Part shown: positions 50,282 to 59,359 of the stretch, one piece after another | Numbering within the stretch: position 1 is the stretch's first letter | How the letters are laid out: the number at the start of each line of letters is the position of its first letter | Assembly: GCF_030285665.1 (NCBI RefSeq) | Contig: NZ_CP127295.1 | Coordinates: 248,001-312,000 of the forward strand | Origin: Amycolatopsis mongoliensis | Lineage (GTDB): Bacteria > Actinomycetota > Actinomycetes > Mycobacteriales > Pseudonocardiaceae | Length of the DNA: 64,000 nt | Direction: 5' to 3' | The notes under the pieces: generated by a model | Database searches by the model: none | What the model was told of the DNA's origin: nothing | What the model saw: the letters and a program-made list of their open reading frames with translations, nothing else | Translations under genes and position numbers: made by a program

Positions 50282-51234
50282 CAGTCCTTCTTCCCGAAGC
50301 CGACGAACCGGCCCTGCAGCAGCGTGATCACGACGATGAGCACGGTCAGCAGGAACGCGCCCGCCGAGCCGACGCCGTAGTTCTGATCGCCCAGCGCGGA
50401 GTCGTAGAGGTAGACCAGCGGTGGCTTCACCGGCGCGGTCGCGGTGCCCGAAAGCCCGGTGCCGAACAGGTTGTAGAACTCGTCGAAGGCCTGGAACGCG
50501 GCGATCAGGATCAGCAGCAGCACCGCCACCGACGTGTTCCGCAGCTGCGGCAACGTGATGTAGCGGAAGGCCTGCCACTTCGTCGTGCCGTCCAGCTCGC
50601 CGGCTTCGTACAGCGACGGCGAGATCGCCTGCAGCCCGGCCAGGAACAGGATCATGTACAGCCCGACCTGCAGCCACAACCGCAGCGTCACCACCGCGAC
50701 CCAGTACACCGGCGGGCTCGTCTCCGACAGCCACGGCACCGGGTCGGCGCCGAACAGGCCGCCGAGGACGTTCGCGACGCCGGACGGCAGGCCGTTGAAC
50801 AGTGCCATCTTCCAGACCAGCGCCGCGACGACGTACGACACCGCGGCCGGGATGAGGAAGATCGTCCGGAAGAACGCCTTGCCCCGCTTGATGCTGTTGA
50901 CGAGCACCGCGAGGCCGAGCGACGCCACGAACGTGATCGGCACGATGAACACGGTGAAGATCGCGATCGTCGACAGCGACGTCAGGAAGGCGTCGTCGCC
51001 GAGCAGGAACGCGTAGTTGTCGAAGCCGGTCCAGTGCCCGAGCGTGATGGTGCCGCGGGCGTCGTTGAAGCTGAGCAGGAAGCTCCACGCGATCGCGACG
51101 TACTTGAACAGCCCCAGCCCGAGCACCACGGGCCCGGTCAGCACCACGAACGCGCCGATCGCACGCCAGTCCCGGCGACGGCGGCGCTTCTTCGCCACCA
51201 CCGGGACGGCCGGCGCCTCCAGCAGGGCGGTCAT
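50281..51234 (-). CDS. Carbohydrate ABC transporter permease (MalF type)
   Basis: A 317-residue permease with about six helices, an Arg/Lys-rich cytoplasmic N-terminus (KKRRRRRDWR) and the EAA-loop LYEAGELDGTTKWQAFRYITLP. It pairs with the MalG-type subunit to import an oligosaccharide, probably melibiose or raffinose-like. ATG at 51234 overlaps the binding-protein stop by one base. Confidence 0.92.
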   Translation of the reverse strand: MTALLEAPAVPVVAKKRRRRRDWRAIGAFVVLTGPVVLGLGLFKYVAIAWSFLLSFNDARGTITLGHWTGFDNYAFLLGDDAFLTSLSTIAIFTVFIVPITFVASLGLAVLVNSIKRGKAFFRTIFLIPAAVSYVVAALVWKMALFNGLPSGVANVLGGLFGADPVPWLSETSPPVYWVAVVTLRLWLQVGLYMILFLAGLQAISPSLYEAGELDGTTKWQAFRYITLPQLRNTSVAVLLLILIAAFQAFDEFYNLFGTGLSGTATAPVKPPLVYLYDSALGDQNYGVGSAGAFLLTVLIVVITLLQGRFVGFGKKD

Positions 51235-52511
51235 CAGGCCAGCTGCTTGTCGACTTCGGCCTGTGCCTTCTTCGCCGCGTCGGCGAGCTCGGCGGCCGGG
51301 TCGGCCTGCCCGTTCGCGATCTTGGTCGCGGCCTGCAGGAACAGCGTGGCCGACGCCTTGTTCCACAGCCCCGAGTAGGACTTGCCGTCCTGTTGCGAGA
51401 TCGTCACGGCGTCCTTCGCCGGGCCGCTGGAGAACTCGGTCGTCTGCGCGGCGACCGGCTTGCGCGCCGGGATGTGGAAGCCGTACTTGACGCACCAGTC
51501 CTTCTGCAGGTCGGCGTTCTTGATCCACAGCCAGTCGATGAACTTCTTGACGGCCTCGAGGTTCTGGGACTTCGCGTTGGCCAGCTGGTACCAGCCGCCG
51601 ACCCGGGCGACCTGCTTGCCGGCGTCGCCGAACTTCGGCCACGCGACGACGCCGAAGTCGTCGCCGAGCGCCTTCTTGATGTCCGGCAGCGACCACAGCC
51701 CGCCCCACTGCATCGCGGTGGCGCCGTTGGCGAACGCGCCCGGGTCGGACCAGTCCGTCGGGTAACCCTGGAGCAGGCCGCCGGTGTCGTGCAGCTGCTT
51801 GAGCCCGCCGATCGCGGCGATCGCCTCGGGTGAGGCGAAGGCGACCTTCTTGCCGCTGCTGTCGAAGAAGTCCCCGCCGGACGACCACAGCAGGAGCGTC
51901 GCGGCCTCGCCGACGCCGTCCGTGCCGACGTACAGGCCCTTCTGCTTGCCGGTGTCGAGCTTGCGAGTCGCGTCGAGCAGCTCGGCGAACGTCCGCGGCG
52001 GCTGCACGCCCGCGGCCTGCAGCGCGGACTTGCGGTAGTACAGCATCATGACGTCGTCGATCATCTTGACGCCGTAGATCTTGCCGTCGACGGTCACGGT
52101 GCCCAGCGCGGCCGGGCTGAAGTCGGCCTTGGCCGGCGCGATGACGTCGTCGAGCGGCGCGAGCAGGCCGTTCTTGACGTTCTGGTACCGGAAGTCGCCG
52201 AGCTCGAACAGGTCCGGCGCCTGCGCGGTGAGCATCGCGGAGTTGAGCTTCGTCTCGTAGTCGCCGGCGATCCAGCTGACGTTGATCGCGATGTCCGGGT
52301 TGGCCTTGGTGAACTCCTGGGCGTAGCGCTGGACGGCCTGCTGCGTCCCGGATTCGCCGTACGCGTGGTACCACTGCTGCAGCGTGACCTTCGCACCGGA
52401 AGCGGCGCCCGCGTTCTTGTTCAGCGGGTCCGAGGTGCAGCCCGCGAGGGCCGCTCCCCCGGCGAACAGCACGGAACCGACCAGGAAGCTTCGACGATTC
52501 ATGGGGCTCAC
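51234..52511 (-). CDS. Carbohydrate ABC transporter substrate-binding lipoprotein
   Basis: A 425-residue family 1 extracellular binding protein. The N-terminus has twin arginines (NRRSFLVG) and a lipobox ending ALAGC at Cys25, suggesting Tat export and lipid anchoring. The fold is a typical two-lobe sugar binder (WIAGDYETKLNSAMLTAQAPDLFEL, VARVGGWYQLANAKSQN). AAGGAG lies five bases before GTG 52511; ATG at 52502 is less well spaced. Alpha-galactoside ligand inferred from neighbours. Confidence 0.9.
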   Translation of the reverse strand: MSPMNRRSFLVGSVLFAGGAALAGCTSDPLNKNAGAASGAKVTLQQWYHAYGESGTQQAVQRYAQEFTKANPDIAINVSWIAGDYETKLNSAMLTAQAPDLFELGDFRYQNVKNGLLAPLDDVIAPAKADFSPAALGTVTVDGKIYGVKMIDDVMMLYYRKSALQAAGVQPPRTFAELLDATRKLDTGKQKGLYVGTDGVGEAATLLLWSSGGDFFDSSGKKVAFASPEAIAAIGGLKQLHDTGGLLQGYPTDWSDPGAFANGATAMQWGGLWSLPDIKKALGDDFGVVAWPKFGDAGKQVARVGGWYQLANAKSQNLEAVKKFIDWLWIKNADLQKDWCVKYGFHIPARKPVAAQTTEFSSGPAKDAVTISQQDGKSYSGLWNKASATLFLQAATKIANGQADPAAELADAAKKAQAEVDKQLA

Positions 52512-52520
52512 AAGGACTCC

Positions 52521-53711
52521 TTAGACGCTCTCGGCGACGAAAAGGCTTTGGATGGCGACGGCGGCCGCGCCCCGCGCCCACTCCTCGAACGGCAGCGGCC
52601 GGATCACCAGGCCGCAGCGGGCGGCGCTGCCGAACGCCTGGACCGCGAAGGTCCGGCGGATCTGCTCTTCGAACAGGTCGTAGGTGGCGACGCCTTCCCC
52701 GGAGACGACGACCCGTTCCGGGCCGAACAGGTTGACCAGCGCGGCCAGCCCGAGCCCGATCGCGTGCCCGGCGGCGGCGAACACCTCGCGCAGCGGCTCG
52801 TCACCGCCGCGAGCGCGCGTCACCGCTTCGTCCATCGAGAGCCCGGGTTCGCCGGAGACTTCACGCGCGCGCAGAAGGATCGCCTCGGTGGACGCGATCG
52901 CCTCGACACAGCCACGGCCGCCGCAGTGGCAGGGCGGGCCGCCGTCGGCGACCGGGACGTGCCCGATCTCGCCCGCGACGCCGTGCGCGCCGCGGACCAG
53001 GTCGCCGTTCACCACGAGCGCACTGCCGATGCCCGTACCCACCGTGACCAGCGCGAACGACGACGCGCCGACGCCTTCGCCGAACCACTGCTCGGCGACG
53101 GCGAGGGCCTTGACGTCGTTCTCCAGCGTCACGGTCAGCCCCGTCGCCTCCCCCAGCAGCTCCGCCAGCGGCACGTCCCGCCAGCCGAGGAACGGCGAGT
53201 ACCGGACGACGCCGGACGCGCGGTCGACGTCGCCGGAGACCGCGACGCCCAGGCAGTAGGCCCGCTCGCGGAGGTTGCTGGTGCCGTCCGGGGTCGGCCC
53301 GGCCAGCAGCTCGCCGACGAGGTCGGCCAGCGCGCGGACGACGTGCTCGACGTCGTGGCCCGCCAGCGCGTGGTGGGCGCTGGCGCGGACGTCGGCGCGC
53401 AGGTCGGTGACCACGCCGATGAGATCGTCGCCGGTGATCTTGACGCCGACGAAGTACTCGCGGTCGGGCCGGATGGCGAGGGGGTTCGCGGGCCGCCCGG
53501 CACCGGGGCCCGTGCGGCCTTCGGAGGCGAGCTCTTCGAGGTAGCCGGCTTCGATGAACGGCCGGGCCGCCTTGGTGACCGCGGCCGACGACAGGCCGGT
53601 GCGCCGGGCGACGTCGACGCGGGAGACCGGCCCCTCGGTCAGGACCGTGGTGAACACGGTCGCTGCCGCGGGACTGGTGATCGGCGCCCTTGCCGGTGCA
53701 CTGCGAGGCAT
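52521..53711 (-). CDS. ROK-family transcriptional repressor
   Basis: A 396-residue ROK/NagC regulator. An N-terminal winged helix (VSRVDVARRTGLSSAAVTKAARPFIEAGYL, about 28-57) precedes the ROK sugar-sensing domain with VTVGTGIGSALVVNG, GEIGHVPVADGG and the zinc motif CHCGGRGCVE. It is the first gene of the operon, nine bases before the binding protein, and divergent from GH36. It probably represses both sides until a galactoside-derived sugar binds. Confidence 0.9.
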   Translation of the reverse strand: MPRSAPARAPITSPAAATVFTTVLTEGPVSRVDVARRTGLSSAAVTKAARPFIEAGYLEELASEGRTGPGAGRPANPLAIRPDREYFVGVKITGDDLIGVVTDLRADVRASAHHALAGHDVEHVVRALADLVGELLAGPTPDGTSNLRERAYCLGVAVSGDVDRASGVVRYSPFLGWRDVPLAELLGEATGLTVTLENDVKALAVAEQWFGEGVGASSFALVTVGTGIGSALVVNGDLVRGAHGVAGEIGHVPVADGGPPCHCGGRGCVEAIASTEAILLRAREVSGEPGLSMDEAVTRARGGDEPLREVFAAAGHAIGLGLAALVNLFGPERVVVSGEGVATYDLFEEQIRRTFAVQAFGSAARCGLVIRPLPFEEWARGAAAVAIQSLFVAESV

Positions 53712-53730
53712 GGCCGGAAGGGTAGGCAGG

Positions 53731-53760
53731 ATTAATTAACTTCGTCAAGAATTTATTTTT
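53731..53760. promoter_or_regulatory. AT-rich divergent promoter/operator region, ROK and GH36
   Basis: ATTAATTAAC at 53731 followed by CAAGAATTTATTTTT is strikingly AT-rich for this genome and lies between the divergent ROK and GH36 genes. It likely holds both promoters and a ROK site. I could not define a clean dyad. Confidence 0.5.
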
Positions 53761-53787
53761 TCGCTGGTCATGCCTACGCTCGGGATC

Positions 53788-55866
53788 ATGTCGCTCGTCG
53801 AACACGACCCCGCGAACCGGCTTTGGCTGCTGCGCACCCCCGAGAGCTCGTACGCCTTCCGGCTCGACGCCGGCGACCGGCCGCGGCACGTCCACTGGGG
53901 CCCGCCCCTGACCCTCTCCCAGGCCACGCAGGTCGCCGCGCGCCGCAACCCGGCCGACAGCAGCTTCGACGAGCCCGGCGACGAGCGGCAGGAACTGCCG
54001 GCCGAAGGCGGCGCCTTCTTCGGCGTCGCGGCGCTGGCCGTGCGGTACGAGGACGGGACGTCGGCGCTCGAGTGGCGCTACGACGGCTTCGCGATCGAGG
54101 ACGGCACGCTGGTCGTGCGGCTCGTCGACCGGCACTACCCCCTCGAACTCTCGCTGCACTACCGCCTCCGCGGTGACGTCGTCGAACGCTGGACCTCCCT
54201 GCGCGCGGACCAGCCGGTCTCCCTGCTGCGCACGGATTCCGCGGCGTGGACGCTCCCCCGGCGCGAGGGCGCGCGGCTCACCCGGACGTCGGGTGCGTGG
54301 AGCGCCGAGTACGGCGTGCTGCGCGAACCGCTGCCGGTCGGCGAAACCACGCTCACCAGCCGCCGCGGCGTGTCCAGCCACCAGGTCAATCCCTGGGTGA
54401 TGCTGGACGCGGGCGACGCGACCGAGACGTCCGGCGAAGTGTGGTCGACGGCGCTCGCCTGGAGCGGCAGCTGGCGGATCACCGTCGAGCACACGCACAC
54501 CGGGCGAGTGACGTGGACCGGCGGCTTCGGCCACGAGAACGTCGCCTGGCAGCTGCGCCCCGGCGAAACCTGGGAGACGCCGGTGTTCGCCGGGCTCTAC
54601 GCGGCCGACGGCTTCGGCGGAACGAGCCGACGTTGGCACGCCTACGTCCGCGAGTTCGTCCAGCCGCACCCGGAAGAGCTGCGGCCGATCGTCTACAACT
54701 CCTGGGAGGCCACCGGCTGGGACGTCGACGAGCGGACCGAAACCGAGCTGGCCGCGGCCGCGGCGAAACTCGGGGCCGAGCTGTTCGTCATGGACGACGG
54801 CTGGTTCGGTGCCCGCACCGGCGACACCGCCGGGCTCGGCGACTGGACCGCCAACGAACAGCGCTTCCCGGCCGGGTTGCGGCCCCTGGTCGACGCGGTC
54901 CACGCGCACGGGATGAAGTTCGGGCTGTGGATCGAGCCGGAGATGGTCAACCCGGACAGCGACCTCTACCGCGCGCACCCGGACTGGGTGCTGCACATGG
55001 CGAACCGCGAACGCACGACGCTGCGGAACCAGCTCGTGCTGAACTTCGCGCGCCCGGACGTCGCGGACTGGGCGCACCAGTGGCTCGACCGGCTCGTCGG
55101 CGAGCACGGCATCGACTACTTGAAGTGGGACATGAACCGCGCCTTCACCGAAGCCGGCTGGCCGGGCGGGGAGGCCGGCCGCGTGTGGGTGGACCACGTC
55201 CGCGCGGTGCACCGGATCCTCGGCCGGCTGCGCGCGGACCACCCGACGTTGCGGATCCAGGGCTGCGCAGGCGGCGGCGGGCGCACCGACCTCGGGATCC
55301 TCGCCCGCACCGACGAGATCTGGGCGTCCGACAACACCGACGCCGCCGACCGGATCACCATCCAGCACGGCTACGGCCAGGTCTACCCGGCCGGCACGAT
55401 GTCCGCCTGGGTCACCGACAGCCCGAACCCGACCACCGGCCGCGAGGCGCCGCTGAGCTTCCGGTTCCACGTCGCGATGGCGGGCGTGCTCGGCCTGGGC
55501 GGTGACCTGCCGCGCTGGAGTGCCGCCGAACTCGGCGAAGCGGCGTCGCTCGTCGCGCTGTACAAGGAAATCCGGCCCGTGGTGCAGCACGGCGAGCTGT
55601 ACCGGCTGGCGGACCCGGCGAAGTCGGCGCTCACCGCGGTGCAGTACGTGCTGGCGGGCGAGGTGGTCGTGTTCTTCTGGCGGCGGCCCACGGAGTTCGC
55701 GCGCCCGGTCACGCCGCCGCGCCTGGTTGGGCTGGCTCCGGCGGGGCGGTACCGCGACCAGGACGGCGTCGTGCACGACGGCGCGGTGCTGCTGAGCCAC
55801 GGTCTCGACGTCGACCTGCCCGGGAGCGGCTACGCGAGCGCGGTGGTGCGGCTGACCAGGGTCTGA
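53788..55866 (+). CDS. GH36 alpha-galactosidase
   Basis: A 692-residue cytoplasmic GH36 enzyme hydrolysing alpha-galactosides. The N-terminal beta-sandwich is followed by the barrel: NSWEATGWDVDE, FVMDDGWFGAR, GLWIEPEMVNPDS, nucleophile Asp448 in YLKWDMNR, CAGGGGRTD and acid/base Asp515 in WASDNTDAADR. No signal peptide is present, so it complements the secreted GH27. ATG at 53788 is chosen; an ATG at 53770 in frame is possible, and neither has a strong ribosome site. Confidence 0.92.
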   Translation: MSLVEHDPANRLWLLRTPESSYAFRLDAGDRPRHVHWGPPLTLSQATQVAARRNPADSSFDEPGDERQELPAEGGAFFGVAALAVRYEDGTSALEWRYDGFAIEDGTLVVRLVDRHYPLELSLHYRLRGDVVERWTSLRADQPVSLLRTDSAAWTLPRREGARLTRTSGAWSAEYGVLREPLPVGETTLTSRRGVSSHQVNPWVMLDAGDATETSGEVWSTALAWSGSWRITVEHTHTGRVTWTGGFGHENVAWQLRPGETWETPVFAGLYAADGFGGTSRRWHAYVREFVQPHPEELRPIVYNSWEATGWDVDERTETELAAAAAKLGAELFVMDDGWFGARTGDTAGLGDWTANEQRFPAGLRPLVDAVHAHGMKFGLWIEPEMVNPDSDLYRAHPDWVLHMANRERTTLRNQLVLNFARPDVADWAHQWLDRLVGEHGIDYLKWDMNRAFTEAGWPGGEAGRVWVDHVRAVHRILGRLRADHPTLRIQGCAGGGGRTDLGILARTDEIWASDNTDAADRITIQHGYGQVYPAGTMSAWVTDSPNPTTGREAPLSFRFHVAMAGVLGLGGDLPRWSAAELGEAASLVALYKEIRPVVQHGELYRLADPAKSALTAVQYVLAGEVVVFFWRRPTEFARPVTPPRLVGLAPAGRYRDQDGVVHDGAVLLSHGLDVDLPGSGYASAVVRLTRV

Positions 55867-55907
55867 ATACCCACGTCGACCGGCGTCACCAGGACGGGTG
55901 AGGCGGA

Positions 55908-55936
55908 TTGACTTTTCACCGGGCACGGCCTGAATG
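55908..55936 (+). promoter_or_regulatory. Candidate promoter of the SGNH lipase
   Basis: TTGACT (55908-55913) and TGAATG (55931-55936) are 17 bases apart, about 40 bases upstream of the start codon, with GTGAA/TTCAC arms at 55936-55950 beyond. The -10 is weak. Confidence 0.35.
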
Positions 55937-55975
55937 TGAAAGTCCTTCACTTCGCCGCTCGCCAACGGAGGCAGC

Positions 55976-56863
55976 ATGCGCAGGCGCCTGACCACCCTGC
56001 TGGCCGTGCCCGTGATCGCCGCGCTCGCTGCCGCCGCCCCGGCGTCGGCGAGCGCGCGCTACCACGAGTACGTCGCGCTCGGAGATTCGTGGACCGCCGA
56101 CGTCTTCGTGACCTTCCCGCCCACCACCGAGTTCACCCCGCTCGACTGCGCACAGTCCACTTCGGACTACCCGCACGAGGTCGCCGGCGCGCTCGGCGTC
56201 GAGACCTTCCGCGACGCGAGCTGCGGAGGCGCGACGACGACCGACTTCACGCAGCCGCAGAAGCTGCCGCTGGGCGGGACGAACCCGCCGCAGTTCGACC
56301 GGCTCACACCGTCGACCGACCTGGTCACCGTGGGCATCGGCGGCAACGACATCGGGCTCGCGGCGGCCGTGACGAAGTGCCTCACCGTCCTGCCGGTGAG
56401 CACCTGCAAGGCGAAGTTCACCGCGGGCGGCGTCGACCAGCTGGAAAACGCGGTCGCGGCGGCCGAGCCCAAGGTCGCGAACGCGCTGCAGCAGATCCGC
56501 GAACGCTCGCCGCAGGCGCGGGTCCTGCTGGTGAACTACCTCGCCGGGCTGCCCGCGAGCGGGAAGGGGTGCTGGCCGGTGATCCCCATCGCCGACGGCG
56601 ACGTCGCCTACCTGCAGGCGAAGTTCCTCCAGATGAACGCCATGCTCGCGCGGGTCGCCGCGGGCAACGGCGCCGAACTCGTCGACACCTACACCCCGAC
56701 CGTCGGGCACGACGCGTGCCAGGCGCCCACCGTGCGCTACGCCGAGGGCCTGATCCCGATCTCGGCGAGCAACCCGCTGCTGCTCGCGTTCCCCTTCCAC
56801 CCCAACGGCGCCGGGGCCGCCGCGCAGTCGGAGATCGTTCTCGAGGCGGTTCAGGGGGACTAG
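55976..56863 (+). CDS. Secreted SGNH-fold lipase/esterase
   Basis: A 295-residue exported hydrolase. A signal peptide (about 1-27, ending PASASA) is followed by the SGNH blocks: nucleophile Ser38 in ALGDSWTAD, Gly region RDASCGGATTTDF, Asn in VGIGGNDIG (122-125 GGND) and the Asp/His-type block FPFHPNGAGAAA with catalytic His. Paired cysteines suggest disulfides. It should cleave lipid or acyl esters outside the cell. AACGGAGG precedes the ATG. Confidence 0.9.
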   Translation: MRRRLTTLLAVPVIAALAAAAPASASARYHEYVALGDSWTADVFVTFPPTTEFTPLDCAQSTSDYPHEVAGALGVETFRDASCGGATTTDFTQPQKLPLGGTNPPQFDRLTPSTDLVTVGIGGNDIGLAAAVTKCLTVLPVSTCKAKFTAGGVDQLENAVAAAEPKVANALQQIRERSPQARVLLVNYLAGLPASGKGCWPVIPIADGDVAYLQAKFLQMNAMLARVAAGNGAELVDTYTPTVGHDACQAPTVRYAEGLIPISASNPLLLAFPFHPNGAGAAAQSEIVLEAVQGD

Positions 56864-56872
56864 GCTGTCGGG

Positions 56873-57817
56873 GTGCCCAAGATCGCGGTGACCCGCTGGA
56901 TTCCCGACGACGCGGTGAAGCTGCTGGCCCAAGCGGGCGAGGTGGCGGTGTCCGAGCTGGACCGGCCGCTCACGCCCGCCGAGCTGCACGAGTTCGTGGC
57001 CGGCGCGGACGCCGTGGTCGGCATGCTGCACGACCGGCTCGACGGCGCGCTCGCCGACGCCGCCGGCCCGGGACTGAAGGTGGTCGCGAACGTCGCGGTC
57101 GGCTACGACAACGTCGACGTCCCGGCCCTGGCCGGACGCGGCGTCGTCGTCACCAACACCCCGGGCGTGCTCACCGACGCCACCGCCGACCTCGCCTTCG
57201 GCCTGCTGCTCGCCGTCACGCGGCGCCTCGGCGAAGGCGAACGGCTGCTGCGCTCGCGCACGCCGTGGTCGTTCCACCTCGGTTTCCTGCTCGGCTCGGG
57301 GCTGCAGGGCAAGACGCTCGGCATCGTCGGGTTCGGCCAGATCGGCCGCGCGATGGCGAAGCGGGCCGAGGCCTTCGGCATGTCGATCGTCTACACCGGA
57401 CGGTCGAAGCAGGACACGGACGCCGAGTTCGTTTCGCTCGAAGAACTTTTCGACCGCTCGGACGTCGTCTCGCTGCACTGCCCGCTGACCCCGGAGACGC
57501 GCCACCTCATCGACGCCGCGGCGTTGCGCGCGATGAAACCGGGCGCGTACCTGGTGAACACGACGCGTGGCCCGGTCGTCGACGAGGCCGCGCTGGCGGA
57601 CGCCCTGGAAGCCGGGGGGATCGCGGGCGCCGCGCTCGACGTGTTCGAGAAGGAACCCGAGGTCGAACCGCGGCTGCTCGGCCGCGACGACGTCGTGCTG
57701 AGCCCGCACCTCGGGTCCGCCACGGTCGAGACCCGCACCGCGATGGCCGTGCTGGCGGCCCGCAACGTCGCGGCGGTGCTCGCCGGGCGTCCCCCGCTGA
57801 CGGAGGTGAAGCCGTGA
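56873..57817 (+). CDS. D-isomer 2-hydroxyacid dehydrogenase (glyoxylate/hydroxypyruvate reductase type)
   Basis: A 314-residue NAD(P)-dependent reductase. Motifs are NVAVGYDNVDV, the nucleotide motif GIVGFGQIGRAMAKRA, catalytic Arg in VNTTRGPVVDE, Glu in DVFEKEPEVEP and His in VLSPHLGSATVETR. It likely reduces glyoxylate or hydroxypyruvate to glycolate or D-glycerate. GTG at 56873. The stop overlaps the glycerate kinase start as GTGA, which supports a glycerate role. Confidence 0.88.
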   Translation: MPKIAVTRWIPDDAVKLLAQAGEVAVSELDRPLTPAELHEFVAGADAVVGMLHDRLDGALADAAGPGLKVVANVAVGYDNVDVPALAGRGVVVTNTPGVLTDATADLAFGLLLAVTRRLGEGERLLRSRTPWSFHLGFLLGSGLQGKTLGIVGFGQIGRAMAKRAEAFGMSIVYTGRSKQDTDAEFVSLEELFDRSDVVSLHCPLTPETRHLIDAAALRAMKPGAYLVNTTRGPVVDEAALADALEAGGIAGAALDVFEKEPEVEPRLLGRDDVVLSPHLGSATVETRTAMAVLAARNVAAVLAGRPPLTEVKP

Positions 57818-58938
57818 CCCGTGTCGTCATCGCGCCCGACAAGTTCAAGGGCAGTCTCACCGCGGTCGAGGCCGCGGAGGCCATCGCGCTCGGCGTGCGG
57901 GACGCGTTGCCGGACGCCGAGATCGTCACCTGCCCGGTCGCCGATGGCGGCGAAGGAACCCTCGACGTCCTCGAAGCGGCGGGGGCGCGGATCGTCCGGC
58001 TGACCGTCCGCGGGCCGCTCGAAGACCCGGTCCAGGCGCGGTACGCCGTGCTGGACGGCACCGCCTACGTCGAATCGGCGCGTGCGTGCGGGATCGAGTT
58101 CGTCGAACCGAGCCCGGAAACCGCGCTGGGCGCGCACACCTGGGGCGTCGGGGAGCTGCTCGCGGACGCGCTGATCCACGGGGCGAAACGGCTCGTGCTC
58201 ACGGTCGGCGGCACGGCCAGCACCGACGGCGGAGCGGGGATGCTCGGCGCGCTCGGCGCCGGCGTGCTGGACGCGTTCGGCGCGCCCGTCGGCCTGGGCG
58301 GCGGCACTCTTTCCCGGGTGGCGTCGACCGAGCTGGCACCGGTGCGGGAACGCCTCGAGGGCGTGCGTGTCGCGGTCGCGACCGACGTCACGAACCCGTT
58401 GCTGGGGCCGGAAGGCGCCGCGGCGGTGTTCGGGCCCCAGAAGGGCGCGGGGCCGTCGGAGGTGAAGCTGCTCGACGAGGCGCTGGGCCGGTGGGCACAC
58501 GCGCTCCAGGTGGGTGGCGCTCCGGACGTCTCGCGGATCCCCGGCGCGGGTGCCGGCGGCGGGGTCGCGGCGGGCGCGATCGCCGGGCTGGGGGCGACCG
58601 TGGAGTCGGGGTTCGCCCTCATCGCCGGGCTGACCGGGGTCGACCGGGCCCTCGACGGCGCCGATCTCGTCATCACCGGTGAGGGTTCGCTCGACGAGCA
58701 GAGCCTGAACGGCAAGGCGCCGGCCGGGATCGCGGACCGGGCGCGGCCGCGGGGGGTGCCGGTGCTGGCGCTGGCCGGGCGGATCCAGCTCGACGACGCC
58801 GGGCTGGCCCGGCTCGGAGTGGTGGGGAGCAGCGCCCTGATCGACCACGCGCCGTCGCTCGACCATGCGCGGGAGCACGCGGCGGAGCTGCTGCGGGCGC
58901 GCGCCGCGGAGCTCGTCCGCGACTGGGCAGCCCGCTAG
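57814..58938 (+). CDS. glxK: Glycerate kinase (GlxK/GarK family)
   Basis: A 374-residue type II glycerate kinase making 2-phosphoglycerate from D-glycerate. It opens RVVIAPDKFKGSLTAVEAAEAI, with VADGGEGTLDVL, LTVGGTASTDGGAGMLGALGA, DVTNPLLGPEGAAAVFGPQKGA and VITGEGSLDEQSLNGKAP, all family blocks. Coupled by GTGA overlap to the dehydrogenase before it, giving a two-gene glyoxylate/glycerate salvage unit. Confidence 0.93.
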   Translation: MTRVVIAPDKFKGSLTAVEAAEAIALGVRDALPDAEIVTCPVADGGEGTLDVLEAAGARIVRLTVRGPLEDPVQARYAVLDGTAYVESARACGIEFVEPSPETALGAHTWGVGELLADALIHGAKRLVLTVGGTASTDGGAGMLGALGAGVLDAFGAPVGLGGGTLSRVASTELAPVRERLEGVRVAVATDVTNPLLGPEGAAAVFGPQKGAGPSEVKLLDEALGRWAHALQVGGAPDVSRIPGAGAGGGVAAGAIAGLGATVESGFALIAGLTGVDRALDGADLVITGEGSLDEQSLNGKAPAGIADRARPRGVPVLALAGRIQLDDAGLARLGVVGSSALIDHAPSLDHAREHAAELLRARAAELVRDWAAR

Positions 58939-58977
58939 CGAACGGACCTTCCGCGCCGCTGCGAAAGGCCCGTCCGC
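58938..58977. terminator. Bidirectional hairpin after glxK
   Basis: An 18-bp stem with a few G-T type mismatches (58938-58955 with 58960-58977) and a four-base loop fills the space between convergent glxK and the HesB-like gene. It begins at the glxK stop and probably terminates both. Confidence 0.6.
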
Positions 58978-58982
58978 CGCGG

Positions 58983-59276
58983 TCAGCTCGTGTGCTGCGG
59001 AAGCACGGCGAAGGCGACTCCGCCGGCTTCGTCCTCTTGGACGTCGAGCACCTTGTCGTCGAGCAACGCAGCGGCCTGGGGCTCCAGGAAGACCTTCGGG
59101 CCTTCCTCGGCGCCCAGTACGCTGTCGCCGTCCGCGGGTTCGGGGGCGACGGACAGCGCCAGCTGGGCACTTTCCCCGTCGGCGTTCTGGACTGCCAGGC
59201 GGAGCCCGGCTTCGCCCTCCCCCTGACTGGTCAGTGCGGTGATCGCCTCGGCGGCGGCTTCGGTCACGGTCAGCAT
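58983..59276 (-). CDS. HesB/IscA-like domain protein lacking cysteines
   Basis: A 97-residue protein beginning MLTVTEAAAEAITALTSQGEGEAGLRLAVQ, which follows the IscA/HesB A-type carrier fold, with FLEPQAAALLDDKVLDVQED near the end. No cysteine is present anywhere, so it cannot bind an iron-sulfur cluster in the usual way. Proteins like this are often annotated as adhesin or HesB-like in actinobacteria. GGGAAGG precedes the ATG. Function unknown. Confidence 0.75.
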   Translation of the reverse strand: MLTVTEAAAEAITALTSQGEGEAGLRLAVQNADGESAQLALSVAPEPADGDSVLGAEEGPKVFLEPQAAALLDDKVLDVQEDEAGGVAFAVLPQHTS

Positions 59277-59359
59277 CTTCGGCCTTCCCTTCGTCGCGGT
59301 CGGATGCACTGTGGTGCCCCACGCTAGGGGCGTCCGTTCGGACGTGCAGTCTGAGCGGA

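Noticed and set aside
52861..55995. 1044-residue minus-strand frame across ROK and GH36
   Set aside because: It runs antisense through GH36 and out of frame through ROK, both recognised with catalytic residues; long frames are expected opposite GC-rich codons.
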